Of a stretch of 11,739 nucleotides of DNA, positions 6,094 to 11,739 are shown one piece after another. The notes beneath the pieces are model-generated. The model was not told where the DNA came from. It searched no databases and worked only from the letters and a program-made list of their open reading frames with translations. Both the position numbers and the translations under genes were made by a program. Every line of letters begins with the position of its first letter. Positions within the stretch are counted from its first letter, which is position 1. This stretch comes from Alphaproteobacteria bacterium (GTDB lineage Bacteria; Pseudomonadota; Alphaproteobacteria; UBA7887), in NCBI GenBank assembly GCA_028289725.1, contig JANQOH010000077.1:1-11739 (forward strand), read 5' to 3'.

Positions 6094-6900
6094 TTATTCG
6101 CCCGTCCACTGCGGCTCGCGCTTTTCGATGAACGCATCGATGCCTTCCGCGGCATCGCGCTTCATCATGTTTTCGGTCATCACTTGGGCGGTATAGGCAT
6201 AGGCGTCTTCCAAGGTCATTTCGACCTGGCGGTAGAACGCTTCTTTGCCGATCGCCACCGTAACTGGTGACTTCGAGGCGATTTGGTCGGCGAGGGCGGC
6301 GACCTCATCATCCAGGGCGTCCGGCGCAACCACGCGGTTAATGAGGCCAATCTCACGCGCCTTTTCCGCCGCGATCAATTCGCCCGATAGCAGCATTTCC
6401 ATGGCTGCCTTGCGGCCAACCGCCCGGCTTAGTGCGACCATCGGCGTGGAGCAGAACAATCCGATATTCACGCCAGGTGTCGCAAACCGCGCCTCGTTGG
6501 AGGCGATCGCCAGATCGCAGGTGGCGACCAATTGCGAACCGGCCGCCGTGGCAATGCCGTGCACCTTGGCGATCACCGGCTTGGGCAAATGGGTGATCGA
6601 TACCATAAGCCGGCTGCATTGCGCGAACAGGGCCTCGGTATACGCCCGCCCCGAATTCGCGCGCATTTCCTTCAAATCATGGCCGGCGCAGAAACCCGGT
6701 CCAGCGCCCTCGATGACGACCACCTTGACGGATTTGTCGTCCCGAACGCTGTCGAGCTCAGTTTGCAGCGCCTCCATCAATCCGACGGAGAGGGCGTTAC
6801 GCGCGCCCGGTCGGTTCAGTGTCAGCGTCGTCACGCCGTTCGGGCTATCAGAACGCAATACCAATGCCTCGGTGACTTGTTCCGCGGGCAAAGCGGCCAT
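6094..6900 (-). CDS. Enoyl-CoA hydratase/isomerase-fold protein, ECHDC3-like, lacking both usual catalytic glutamates
   Basis: This 268-residue protein is a full-length crotonase. The oxyanion-hole and CoA segments are present: GFCAGHDLKEM at 69-79 and KPVIAKVHGIATAAGSQL at 107-124. However, the position of the first classical hydratase glutamate (rat Glu144) is Q123, and the second (Glu164, normally in a QPE motif) is G143 in ATPGVNIG. The run ATPGVNIGLFCST at 140-152 closely resembles animal ECHDC3, a crotonase of unsettled activity. It may therefore not be a hydratase; binding, hydrolysis or another acyl-CoA reaction is possible. The ATG at 6900 has GGAGAAG about 5 bases upstream. It is the first gene of the minus-strand run ending at metY and is divergent from the SulP gene. 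Confidence 0.88.
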   Translation of the reverse strand: MAALPAEQVTEALVLRSDSPNGVTTLTLNRPGARNALSVGLMEALQTELDSVRDDKSVKVVVIEGAGPGFCAGHDLKEMRANSGRAYTEALFAQCSRLMVSITHLPKPVIAKVHGIATAAGSQLVATCDLAIASNEARFATPGVNIGLFCSTPMVALSRAVGRKAAMEMLLSGELIAAEKAREIGLINRVVAPDALDDEVAALADQIASKSPVTVAIGKEAFYRQVEMTLEDAYAYTAQVMTENMMKRDAAEGIDAFIEKREPQWTGE

Positions 6901-6956
6901 GAAGCTTCTCCAGTAAACGGTGATCAGTCCCCAATATACCGTGCTTGGTCAACATT

Positions 6957-6998
6957 TTGCAGTGCGAAATGAACAATCCGATCATGAAGCACTTGCAA
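6957..6998. other. Imperfect inverted repeat in the divergent promoter region
   Basis: TTGCAGTGC at 6957-6965 and GCACTTGCAA at 6989-6998 are reverse complements except for one extra T. They sit in the 163-base gap between the divergent crotonase and SulP genes, where a shared operator would be expected. No convincing -35/-10 pair was seen for either direction. Low confidence that it is functional. Confidence 0.25.
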
Positions 6999-7063
6999 TA
7001 TCCAAGACCGGTCGTTGTCCATCTGGGCACTGGCGAGGCACATGAGAAGAGGCGACAATACCA

Positions 7064-9334
7064 TTGGAACGCCAGCCTTTCCGACAGGGGCCGCATTTGA
7101 ACGACGCCGTTTCGCAGCCGGACCGCGCCGCAGCGCAAGCCCTCAAGGATGGTTTCGGCCGCGACCTATTGCGCAATCTCATCAGCGGATCGGTCGTCGG
7201 CGTCGTCTCGGTGGCGTACTGCATTTCCTATGCTGTGATGATCTTTTCCGGACCGCTGGCTGACGGACAGGCGCCGGCCTTAAGCGCGACTTTGGCCGGC
7301 GCGGCCTTGGTTTGTCTGATCGTCGGACTCTTTTCAGGCATCAGGCTTGGTATTGGCGGACCCGATACACCGACCATGGCCGTAATCGCCACACTCGCCG
7401 CGGGACTGAGTTTCACGATCGGCACGGGACCCTTGGCGGCCGAGGCATCGCAATTGACCCTATTCGTGGTCATCGCCGCAACTTTTGTGACCGGCCTGGC
7501 GTTACTCGCCGCTGGTTGGTTTCGGCTTGGGACCGCCACGCGATTTGTCCCATACCCGGTCGTTGCCGGTTTTTTGGCCGCGTCCGGCGTGTTGTTGTGT
7601 TTCGGCGGCATCCGCGTCGCGGCGGGACAGACGGCGGACGCCCATGCGATCGGAAAGTTCCTGTTGGAGTCCGCACCGCATTTGGCGACGGCGGCGGGCG
7701 TGGCGATCGTTTTGTTATTGGCGCGGCGCTATGCGCGCAGTCCTTTTGCCATGCCGATCGTCCTCGGTCTCGGCGTCGGGCTGACGCATTTATATCTGAC
7801 AAGCACTGACATTTCCCTGGATGCCGCCAAAGAAGCTCGATGGTTCTTGAGGGCGCCTGACTTGCTGCCACTGCCTTCGTTGCCTTGGCTGCCGGGTGAG
7901 TGGCCGGAGACAGATATGACGCTGCTGCTGTCAACGCTTGGCGACTGTGGCGCTCTGATTTTGGTCAGTGTTTTGGCAATCGTCCTTCAAGCGTCCGGGC
8001 TCGAAGTCATCCGTCGCGCCAACATCGACCTGAACCGAGAGCTTAGGATCAATGGCATTGCCAACGTGGCGGCCGCATTGGGAGGCGGCTTTCTTGGCAG
8101 CATCACCTTGAACCGAACCGTCCTCAATGTGGAAGCCGGTGCAACGCGTCGGCTGAGCGCCGTGCTGGCGGCCATCATCTGCGCTGTGCCGATTTTTGCG
8201 GGCATCAATTTGGCCGCGTACGTGCCGACACCGGTGCTCGGCGGGCTATTGCTTTATCTTGGCTTATCGCTGCTGATCGGCACGGTCTTTGCGCGGCACG
8301 CGCGCATGGCTTGGTTCGACTACGCGCTCATTGCCGCGATCGTTGCCTTGATACTATTCCGTGGTTACCTCGAAGGCGCGATCCTCGGTGTCGCGGCGTC
8401 GTGTTTGATCTTCGCCTTCAGCTATAGCCGCGCGCGGGTCATCAAACACAGTCTGACACGATGTCAGTATCGCAGCGCCGTGGAACGCGCGGCGACGCAG
8501 ACGAAGTTGCTGCAAAATCATGGTGACCGGATCCTGATTTTGTGGCTGCAGGGCTACATTTTCTTCGGGTCCGCCAATCGGATATTTCGCTATGTGGCCG
8601 ACCGGATGGCCGCCCCGGCAAAGCATCCCCTTCAATGGCTTGTCCTCGATTTCGAGCTCGTCGTCGGCATGGATGCGTCCGCGGCACTGAGTTTTATCAA
8701 GCTTCGGAACCTCGCCGAAAAACATGGTGTGGCGATCGCTGTGAGCGGACTGAGCGAAACCGTGGGCGCGCCGATTTTCGGTAGAAGCAAGGTGGTGTCC
8801 GCGGCCCGCTTTCAAAGATTCCCGACGCTCGACGCCGCCCTCGAATGGTGTGAGGACGATTTACTCGGCGAAGCGGCGACCGGCTTGGATGACGAAGCCG
8901 TGTTTCGACGCTGGCTCGGGCGTAGCCTTGACGACGAGGCGCGCGTGGATCGGCTCTTGCACTTTCTTGAAAGGCGCGAATTCGCGGCCGGTGATGTTTT
9001 GATCCGGCGCGGCGATCCGCCAGACGAAATGTATCTCATCTGCTCTGGCAGGGTCAGTGTGTACCTCGACCAAGATGGCGCGCTCAATATGCGTCTACGC
9101 AGCGTGGTGGGCCAAACGCTGTTTGGTGAGATGGGATTCTACCGCCAAGCGCCGCGTTCGGCATCTGTCATCGCCGACGTGCCGACGATCGCCTATCGGA
9201 TCACGCGGACGCGGCTCGACGAAATGGCGCACGCCGATCCCGCGCTCTGCGCGGCGTTTCAAGCGCTCATCATCCGCGTGCTGTCCGATCGGGTGAAATT
9301 CGCTACCGATGAGGTCGAAGCACTCATGCGGTGA
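7064..9334 (+). CDS. SulP-family anion transporter fused to STAS and cyclic-nucleotide-binding domains
   Basis: A 756-residue inner-membrane protein with three parts. Residues about 38-455 form the SulP/SLC26 membrane domain, with many hydrophobic segments (for example 40-61, 73-91, 133-152, 208-220, 288-309, 366-388, 392-410, 419-433). Residues about 485-595 form a STAS domain, with DFELVVGMDASAALSF at 529-544 around the conserved Asp-x-Ser. Residues about 628-745 form a Crp-like cyclic-nucleotide-binding fold, with LFGEMGFYRQAPRSASV at 686-702 in the position of the phosphate-binding cassette, including its Glu and Arg. SulP proteins exchange or symport anions such as sulfate or bicarbonate; substrate here is not predictable. 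The start is uncertain: 7064 is TTG with GAAGAGG upstream, and the TTG at 7097 with AGGGG 6 bases upstream is equally good. No ATG in frame precedes the membrane domain. Confidence 0.9.
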   Translation: MERQPFRQGPHLNDAVSQPDRAAAQALKDGFGRDLLRNLISGSVVGVVSVAYCISYAVMIFSGPLADGQAPALSATLAGAALVCLIVGLFSGIRLGIGGPDTPTMAVIATLAAGLSFTIGTGPLAAEASQLTLFVVIAATFVTGLALLAAGWFRLGTATRFVPYPVVAGFLAASGVLLCFGGIRVAAGQTADAHAIGKFLLESAPHLATAAGVAIVLLLARRYARSPFAMPIVLGLGVGLTHLYLTSTDISLDAAKEARWFLRAPDLLPLPSLPWLPGEWPETDMTLLLSTLGDCGALILVSVLAIVLQASGLEVIRRANIDLNRELRINGIANVAAALGGGFLGSITLNRTVLNVEAGATRRLSAVLAAIICAVPIFAGINLAAYVPTPVLGGLLLYLGLSLLIGTVFARHARMAWFDYALIAAIVALILFRGYLEGAILGVAASCLIFAFSYSRARVIKHSLTRCQYRSAVERAATQTKLLQNHGDRILILWLQGYIFFGSANRIFRYVADRMAAPAKHPLQWLVLDFELVVGMDASAALSFIKLRNLAEKHGVAIAVSGLSETVGAPIFGRSKVVSAARFQRFPTLDAALEWCEDDLLGEAATGLDDEAVFRRWLGRSLDDEARVDRLLHFLERREFAAGDVLIRRGDPPDEMYLICSGRVSVYLDQDGALNMRLRSVVGQTLFGEMGFYRQAPRSASVIADVPTIAYRITRTRLDEMAHADPALCAAFQALIIRVLSDRVKFATDEVEALMR

Positions 9335-9350
9335 GCGTCGCAACCTCGCG

Positions 9351-9755
9351 CTAGTCGATCACGGCCGTGGCTTCGATTTCGATCAAGAACTCGGGCAGGG
9401 CCAAACACTGCACGCCGATCAAGGTGTTGGCCGGCGGTGTCACATCGCCGAAGAACGCGCCTATGGCGCCGCCGATCGCCGGCAACTTGTCTGGCGAATG
9501 GTCAACGACATAGGTGCGAATGCGCACGACGTCCGCCGGAGAGGCGCCGACATGCGCGAGCACCTTGCCGAGATTCTTCAGCGATTGCGCCGCCTGCGCC
9601 GCGAGGTCGCCGGCGCCGACTAGATCGCGATTGTCATCCCACGCGACCTGGCCGGCACAGTGAATAACCGTGCTGCCGGTGCTCTTGGTGGCATGCGAAA
9701 AACCGTACTCGACAGCGTTGTACATGTCGTCGGGGTTGATGGCGTCTCGCGGCAT
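9351..9755 (-). CDS. RidA/YjgF/YER057c/UK114 family protein, paralogue A, lacking the catalytic arginine
   Basis: This 134-residue protein has the chorismate-mutase-like trimer fold of RidA proteins, which remove reactive enamine/imine intermediates. The HCAGQVAWD strand at 32-40, the helix LKNLGKVLAHVGAS at 59-72, VVRIRTYVVD at 76-85, and LALPEFLIEIEATAV at 118-132 fit the family. The canonical PAR motif, whose Arg binds the substrate carboxylate in active RidA, is PAN here (N110), so imine deaminase activity is doubtful; it belongs with the Rid subgroups of unknown role. The ATG at 9755 has an AAAGGGA upstream. It follows the second RidA gene by 53 bases and converges on the SulP gene with only 16 bases between stops. 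Confidence 0.9.
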   Translation of the reverse strand: MPRDAINPDDMYNAVEYGFSHATKSTGSTVIHCAGQVAWDDNRDLVGAGDLAAQAAQSLKNLGKVLAHVGASPADVVRIRTYVVDHSPDKLPAIGGAIGAFFGDVTPPANTLIGVQCLALPEFLIEIEATAVID

Positions 9756-9808
9756 CTCTGTTCGTCCCTTTCTTGCAAGCCCACGCGGGCCGTTGTTCCA
9801 ATAAGCCG

Positions 9809-10195
9809 TTATGCTTTTGCGGCGTAGGCTTCGATTTCCAGCAGAAATTCCGGCCGCACGAGCTCGGGCACGACTAGCAGCATTGAAGCCGGGCGGGCGT
9901 CGCCGAGGTATTGCGCGCGAACCTTGACATAGTCCGCGATGTCGTCGGCCTTAATCAGATAATGGGTCACCTTGACCAGGTCGTTCGCTGACATGTCGGC
10001 GGCCGAGAGCATGCTCAAAATGTGCTCCCATGCGATCTCGGCCTGACCGGTGATGTCGCTGGGCAAATCGCCGTTCTTGGCAAGACCTGGCGTGCCCGAT
10101 GTAAACAGCCAACGCGCGTTTTTGGGAACTTCGATCGCGTCGCTGTAGGTGCCGATCTGACTGGCGACGCCAACGTCGATAATGCGATTGGTCAC
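9809..10195 (-). CDS. RidA/YjgF family protein, paralogue B, GTG start, lacking the catalytic arginine
   Basis: This 128-residue RidA-fold protein is about the standard length. Matching elements are WLFTSGTPGLAKNG at 29-42, the helix QAEIAWEHILSMLSAADM at 51-68, LVKVTHYLI at 73-81, YVKVRAQYLG at 89-98 and the C-terminal RPEFLLEIEAYA at 114-125. The usual PAR triad reads PAS (S104), so the carboxylate-binding Arg is missing, as in its neighbour. The frame is open far upstream, but the GTG at 10195 is chosen because GGGAGGAG lies 6 bases before it and the protein then begins just before the first strand. It is the first gene of the RidA pair, with 53 bases to paralogue A, and is divergent from the metallo-hydrolase (184 bases between starts). 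Substrate unknown. Confidence 0.88.
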   Translation of the reverse strand: MTNRIIDVGVASQIGTYSDAIEVPKNARWLFTSGTPGLAKNGDLPSDITGQAEIAWEHILSMLSAADMSANDLVKVTHYLIKADDIADYVKVRAQYLGDARPASMLLVVPELVRPEFLLEIEAYAAKA

Positions 10196-10201
10196 GGCCT
10201 G

Positions 10202-10209
10202 CTCCTCCC
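10202..10209 (-). promoter_or_regulatory. Strong Shine-Dalgarno deciding the GTG start of RidA paralogue B
   Basis: GGGAGGAG on the minus strand, 6 bases before the GTG at 10195. It is one of the best ribosome-binding sites in the window and rules out the much longer frame that extends to 10519. Confidence 0.7.
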
Positions 10210-10367
10210 ATGATTGACACGGCTCCGAGACCCGGTGCCACGGTCGCACCGCCACGTTCTCGATATTTCGGCGACAACGCAAGCCGAGGTTCGCCAAACG
10301 GCCAATTTCGTTGGTTAGAATATCTCCGTGTGCCGTGATACCGATTGTGATGTGGCGATCGAACTCA

Positions 10368-10374
10368 TTGGAGG
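10368..10374 (+). promoter_or_regulatory. Shine-Dalgarno for the exported metallo-hydrolase
   Basis: TTGGAGG lies 5 bases before the ATG at 10380. This selects 10380 over upstream in-frame starts and places the signal peptide at the true N-terminus. Confidence 0.7.
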
Positions 10375-10379
10375 ATGTG

Positions 10380-11321
10380 ATGACCAGTAGTTCGACAATA
10401 GCTTGGTTCAAGCGCGTCAGGCAGGGCATTCTGGCTGTCGCGACTGTCGTTGCCACTGGCCTGATGCTTCCCGCTGAAATTTTCGCACAAGGACGCGATT
10501 TCAGCGCCGTCGCGATCAAAACCCATCAGGTGAGCGACACGATTTATATGCTCGAAGGTGCGGGCGGTAATATCGGCGTGTGGGCTGGGGACGACGGTGT
10601 GTTTCTCGTCGACGATCAATACGCGCCGTTAACCGAAAAAATCCTCGCGGCCATCGCCGAGATTTCCGATCGGGACATCCGGTTTCTTATCAATACCCAT
10701 ATCCATCCTGATCACGTCGGTGGTAATGAGAATCTCGGTCGGCGTGGCGTCGCGATTATCGGCCACGAGAATATTCGCAGTCGATTGATGGATGGCGTGT
10801 TCAATAATCCGCCGCCGCCGGATATCGCACTCCCCGTCATCACGTTCGAGGACAACATCACGTTTCATTTGAACGGTGAAGAGGCGCACGCCTTTAAGGT
10901 GCCCAACTCGCACACCGACGGCGATACGATTATCCACTTCCATGGATCGGATGTGCTGCACACGGGCGATGTATTCCGCACCACAAGCTATCCGGTGATC
11001 GACACGCGCCATGGCGGCACTTTCAAGGGCACGATCGAAACGCTCGACATCATTCTCGAGGTCGCGAGCCCCGACACCAAGATTATTCCTGGCCACGGTT
11101 TTGTCACCGACGAAATCATGGTGCAGACGTTCCGCGATATGGTGGCGACCATCGGCGACCGCATTGCCGCTATGGTGGCGGACGGCAAGTCGATCGAAGC
11201 CGTCTTGGCCGCGAAAGTGACCGCGGAGTTTGACGAGCGGTGGGGCTATCCGGACGGGTTCTTTTTCACCAACGATCAGTTCATTCAGATCATTTACAAT
11301 GAACTTGCTGGTGAGAACTAG
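10380..11321 (+). CDS. Exported metallo-beta-lactamase-fold hydrolase
   Basis: This 313-residue protein begins with a signal peptide: basic KRVR at 11-14, a hydrophobic stretch at about 17-30, and a likely cleavage near F35-A36-Q37. The mature part is an MBL-fold hydrolase with a full two-metal site: THIHPDHVGG (H107, H109, D111, H112), H178 in NSHTDGDT, D197 in HTGDVF, and H239 in IIPGHG. The tail at 250-313 is mostly helical and ends at a normal length. This looks like the general periplasmic MBL group rather than a proven lactamase; the substrate could be a lactam, lactone, thioester, phosphodiester or sulfate ester, and cannot be read from sequence. It is divergent from the RidA pair and followed by a hairpin terminator, so it is probably transcribed alone. 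Confidence 0.9.
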   Translation: MTSSSTIAWFKRVRQGILAVATVVATGLMLPAEIFAQGRDFSAVAIKTHQVSDTIYMLEGAGGNIGVWAGDDGVFLVDDQYAPLTEKILAAIAEISDRDIRFLINTHIHPDHVGGNENLGRRGVAIIGHENIRSRLMDGVFNNPPPPDIALPVITFEDNITFHLNGEEAHAFKVPNSHTDGDTIIHFHGSDVLHTGDVFRTTSYPVIDTRHGGTFKGTIETLDIILEVASPDTKIIPGHGFVTDEIMVQTFRDMVATIGDRIAAMVADGKSIEAVLAAKVTAEFDERWGYPDGFFFTNDQFIQIIYNELAGEN

Positions 11322-11352
11322 ACGACACTAAGGGCAGCCACTGCACAAATTT

Positions 11353-11377
11353 CCCCGAAAACAGGCAGTTTTCGGGG
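11353..11377 (+). terminator. Intrinsic terminator after the metallo-hydrolase gene
   Basis: CCCCGAAAAC at 11353-11362 pairs perfectly with GTTTTCGGGG at 11368-11377 across a 5-base loop. A short CTGTTT follows on the plus strand, a weak T-tract. It sits 31 bases after the stop at 11321. The 10-bp stem is strong, so termination is likely even though the T-run is poor. Confidence 0.7.
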
Positions 11378-11528
11378 CTGTTTGGAGTGCCGGCTCGTCT
11401 GTCGCGCCTGTGATGCGTTTCACCGCGGGTGCGTTAGCCGGTTCACTGCATCACGCTTTGATGTCTGCTCAAATAACCGAAATTGACCGCACTTCTGCTG
11501 CTGAAAGGTCAGAACGGACGCGCTTAAC

Positions 11529-11555
11529 CCGTTGGGGAAATTCGAGCCCCAATGG
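11529..11555 (+). other. Hairpin in the leader of the right-edge gene
   Basis: Bases 11529-11537 can pair with 11547-11555 as nine pairs, one of them G-U, around a 9-base loop. It lies about 16 bases before the ATG at 11572, within the 250-base gap 11322-11571. It could modulate translation of that gene. That gap also holds the terminator and a 7-bp inverted repeat (11410-11416 with 11448-11454); no clear promoter was recognised. Confidence 0.3.
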
Positions 11556-11571
11556 ACGGCTATTGAGGGAT

Positions 11572-11739
11572 ATGACGATCATGCTTAGTTCACGCAATAT
11601 TGCTACTCGCGGCACCATGGCGCGCACGTCACGGCGTAGTCGCCCAGGTTTCAGAGCACCATCCATCAAATCGCTTTTCGCCGGGCTGTGGCTTGGCGCT
11701 GCGTTCGCGGCCGCACCAGTTTTGGCCGGTCCGCCGGTC
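11572..11739 (+). CDS. N-terminus of an exported protein with signal peptide, cut by the right window edge
   Basis: From the ATG at 11572 the frame stays open for 56 codons to the last base. It reads as an export signal: a long basic n-region (ARTSRRSRPGFR at about 17-28), a hydrophobic core (SLFAGLWLGAAFAAAPVLA at about 34-52) and an apparent Ala-x-Ala-like cleavage region before GPPV. The two arginines are not in a Tat consensus, so Sec export is favoured. GAGGGA at 11565-11570 is only 1 base from this ATG; the in-frame ATG at 11581 (10 bases away) or at 11617 may be the real start. Too little of the mature protein is present to name a family. Confidence 0.6.
   Translation, partial: MTIMLSSRNIATRGTMARTSRRSRPGFRAPSIKSLFAGLWLGAAFAAAPVLAGPPV

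Noticed and set aside
6245..6916. 223-codon plus-strand frame opposite the crotonase gene
   Set aside because: The sense strand encodes a full crotonase with clear motifs, so this is a shadow frame.
10196..10519. N-terminal extension of RidA paralogue B up to 10519
   Set aside because: It would run through the divergent gap and into the metallo-hydrolase gene; the GTG at 10195 with GGGAGGAG gives the standard RidA length.
10629..11096. 155-codon minus-strand frame opposite the metallo-hydrolase
   Set aside because: It is antisense to all the metal-binding motifs and has no start signal or domain pattern.

Overview
This is a GC-rich, densely packed chromosomal window. I read it as coming from an alphaproteobacterium, probably Rhodospirillales-like. 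That assignment rests on base composition, on the style of the proteins and on the gene set (O-acetylhomoserine sulfhydrylase beside CoA-binding proteins, a crotonase of the ECHDC3 type, SulP-STAS-cNMP and RidA paralogues). There is no rRNA or single-copy marker to confirm it. I see no tRNA, rRNA, CRISPR array, insertion sequence, integrase or phage gene. No stretch over 300 bases lacks a gene.

Layout. (1) At the left edge a minus-strand gene of unknown function runs off the window (1-261); it has one N-terminal membrane segment. (2) A plus-strand run from 353 to 3496 encodes an exported Sel1-repeat protein, a macrodomain hydrolase, a Nudix ADP-ribose pyrophosphatase, CutA and a BioF-type alpha-oxoamine synthase. 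The last three are joined by ATGA stop/start overlaps, so they are probably one translationally coupled operon. (3) A perfect 11-bp hairpin (3537-3567) sits between the converging bioF and metY genes and can terminate both strands. (4) A minus-strand run, transcribed from 6900 down to 3594, encodes an ECHDC3-like crotonase, two paralogous CoA_binding_2 proteins and an O-acetylhomoserine sulfhydrylase. (5) Divergent from it is a 756-residue SulP transporter fused to STAS and cyclic-nucleotide-binding domains (7064-9334). (6) Converging on it are two tandem RidA/YjgF paralogues (10195 down to 9351). (7) Divergent from those is an exported metallo-beta-lactamase-fold hydrolase (10380-11321), followed by a hairpin terminator. 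At the right edge is the start of another exported protein, truncated at the window end.

How the genes fit together. The clearest biochemical link is the macrodomain next to the ADP-ribose pyrophosphatase: the first can release ADP-ribose from O-acetyl-ADP-ribose or an ADP-ribosylated target, and the second can cleave ADP-ribose to AMP and ribose 5-phosphate. The minus-strand run combines acyl-CoA or CoA-binding proteins with the sulfide-fixing step of homocysteine synthesis, and a SulP-type anion transporter is divergently placed; a sulfur link is possible but unproven. Several proteins keep their fold but lack family catalytic residues: the crotonase lacks both usual glutamates, and both RidA proteins lack the usual arginine.

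Nothing here looks like a defence island or mobile region. The most useful leads are the ADP-ribose pair, the coupled Nudix-CutA-BioF chain, the CoA-binding pair with MetY, the SulP fusion and the arginine-less RidA pair.
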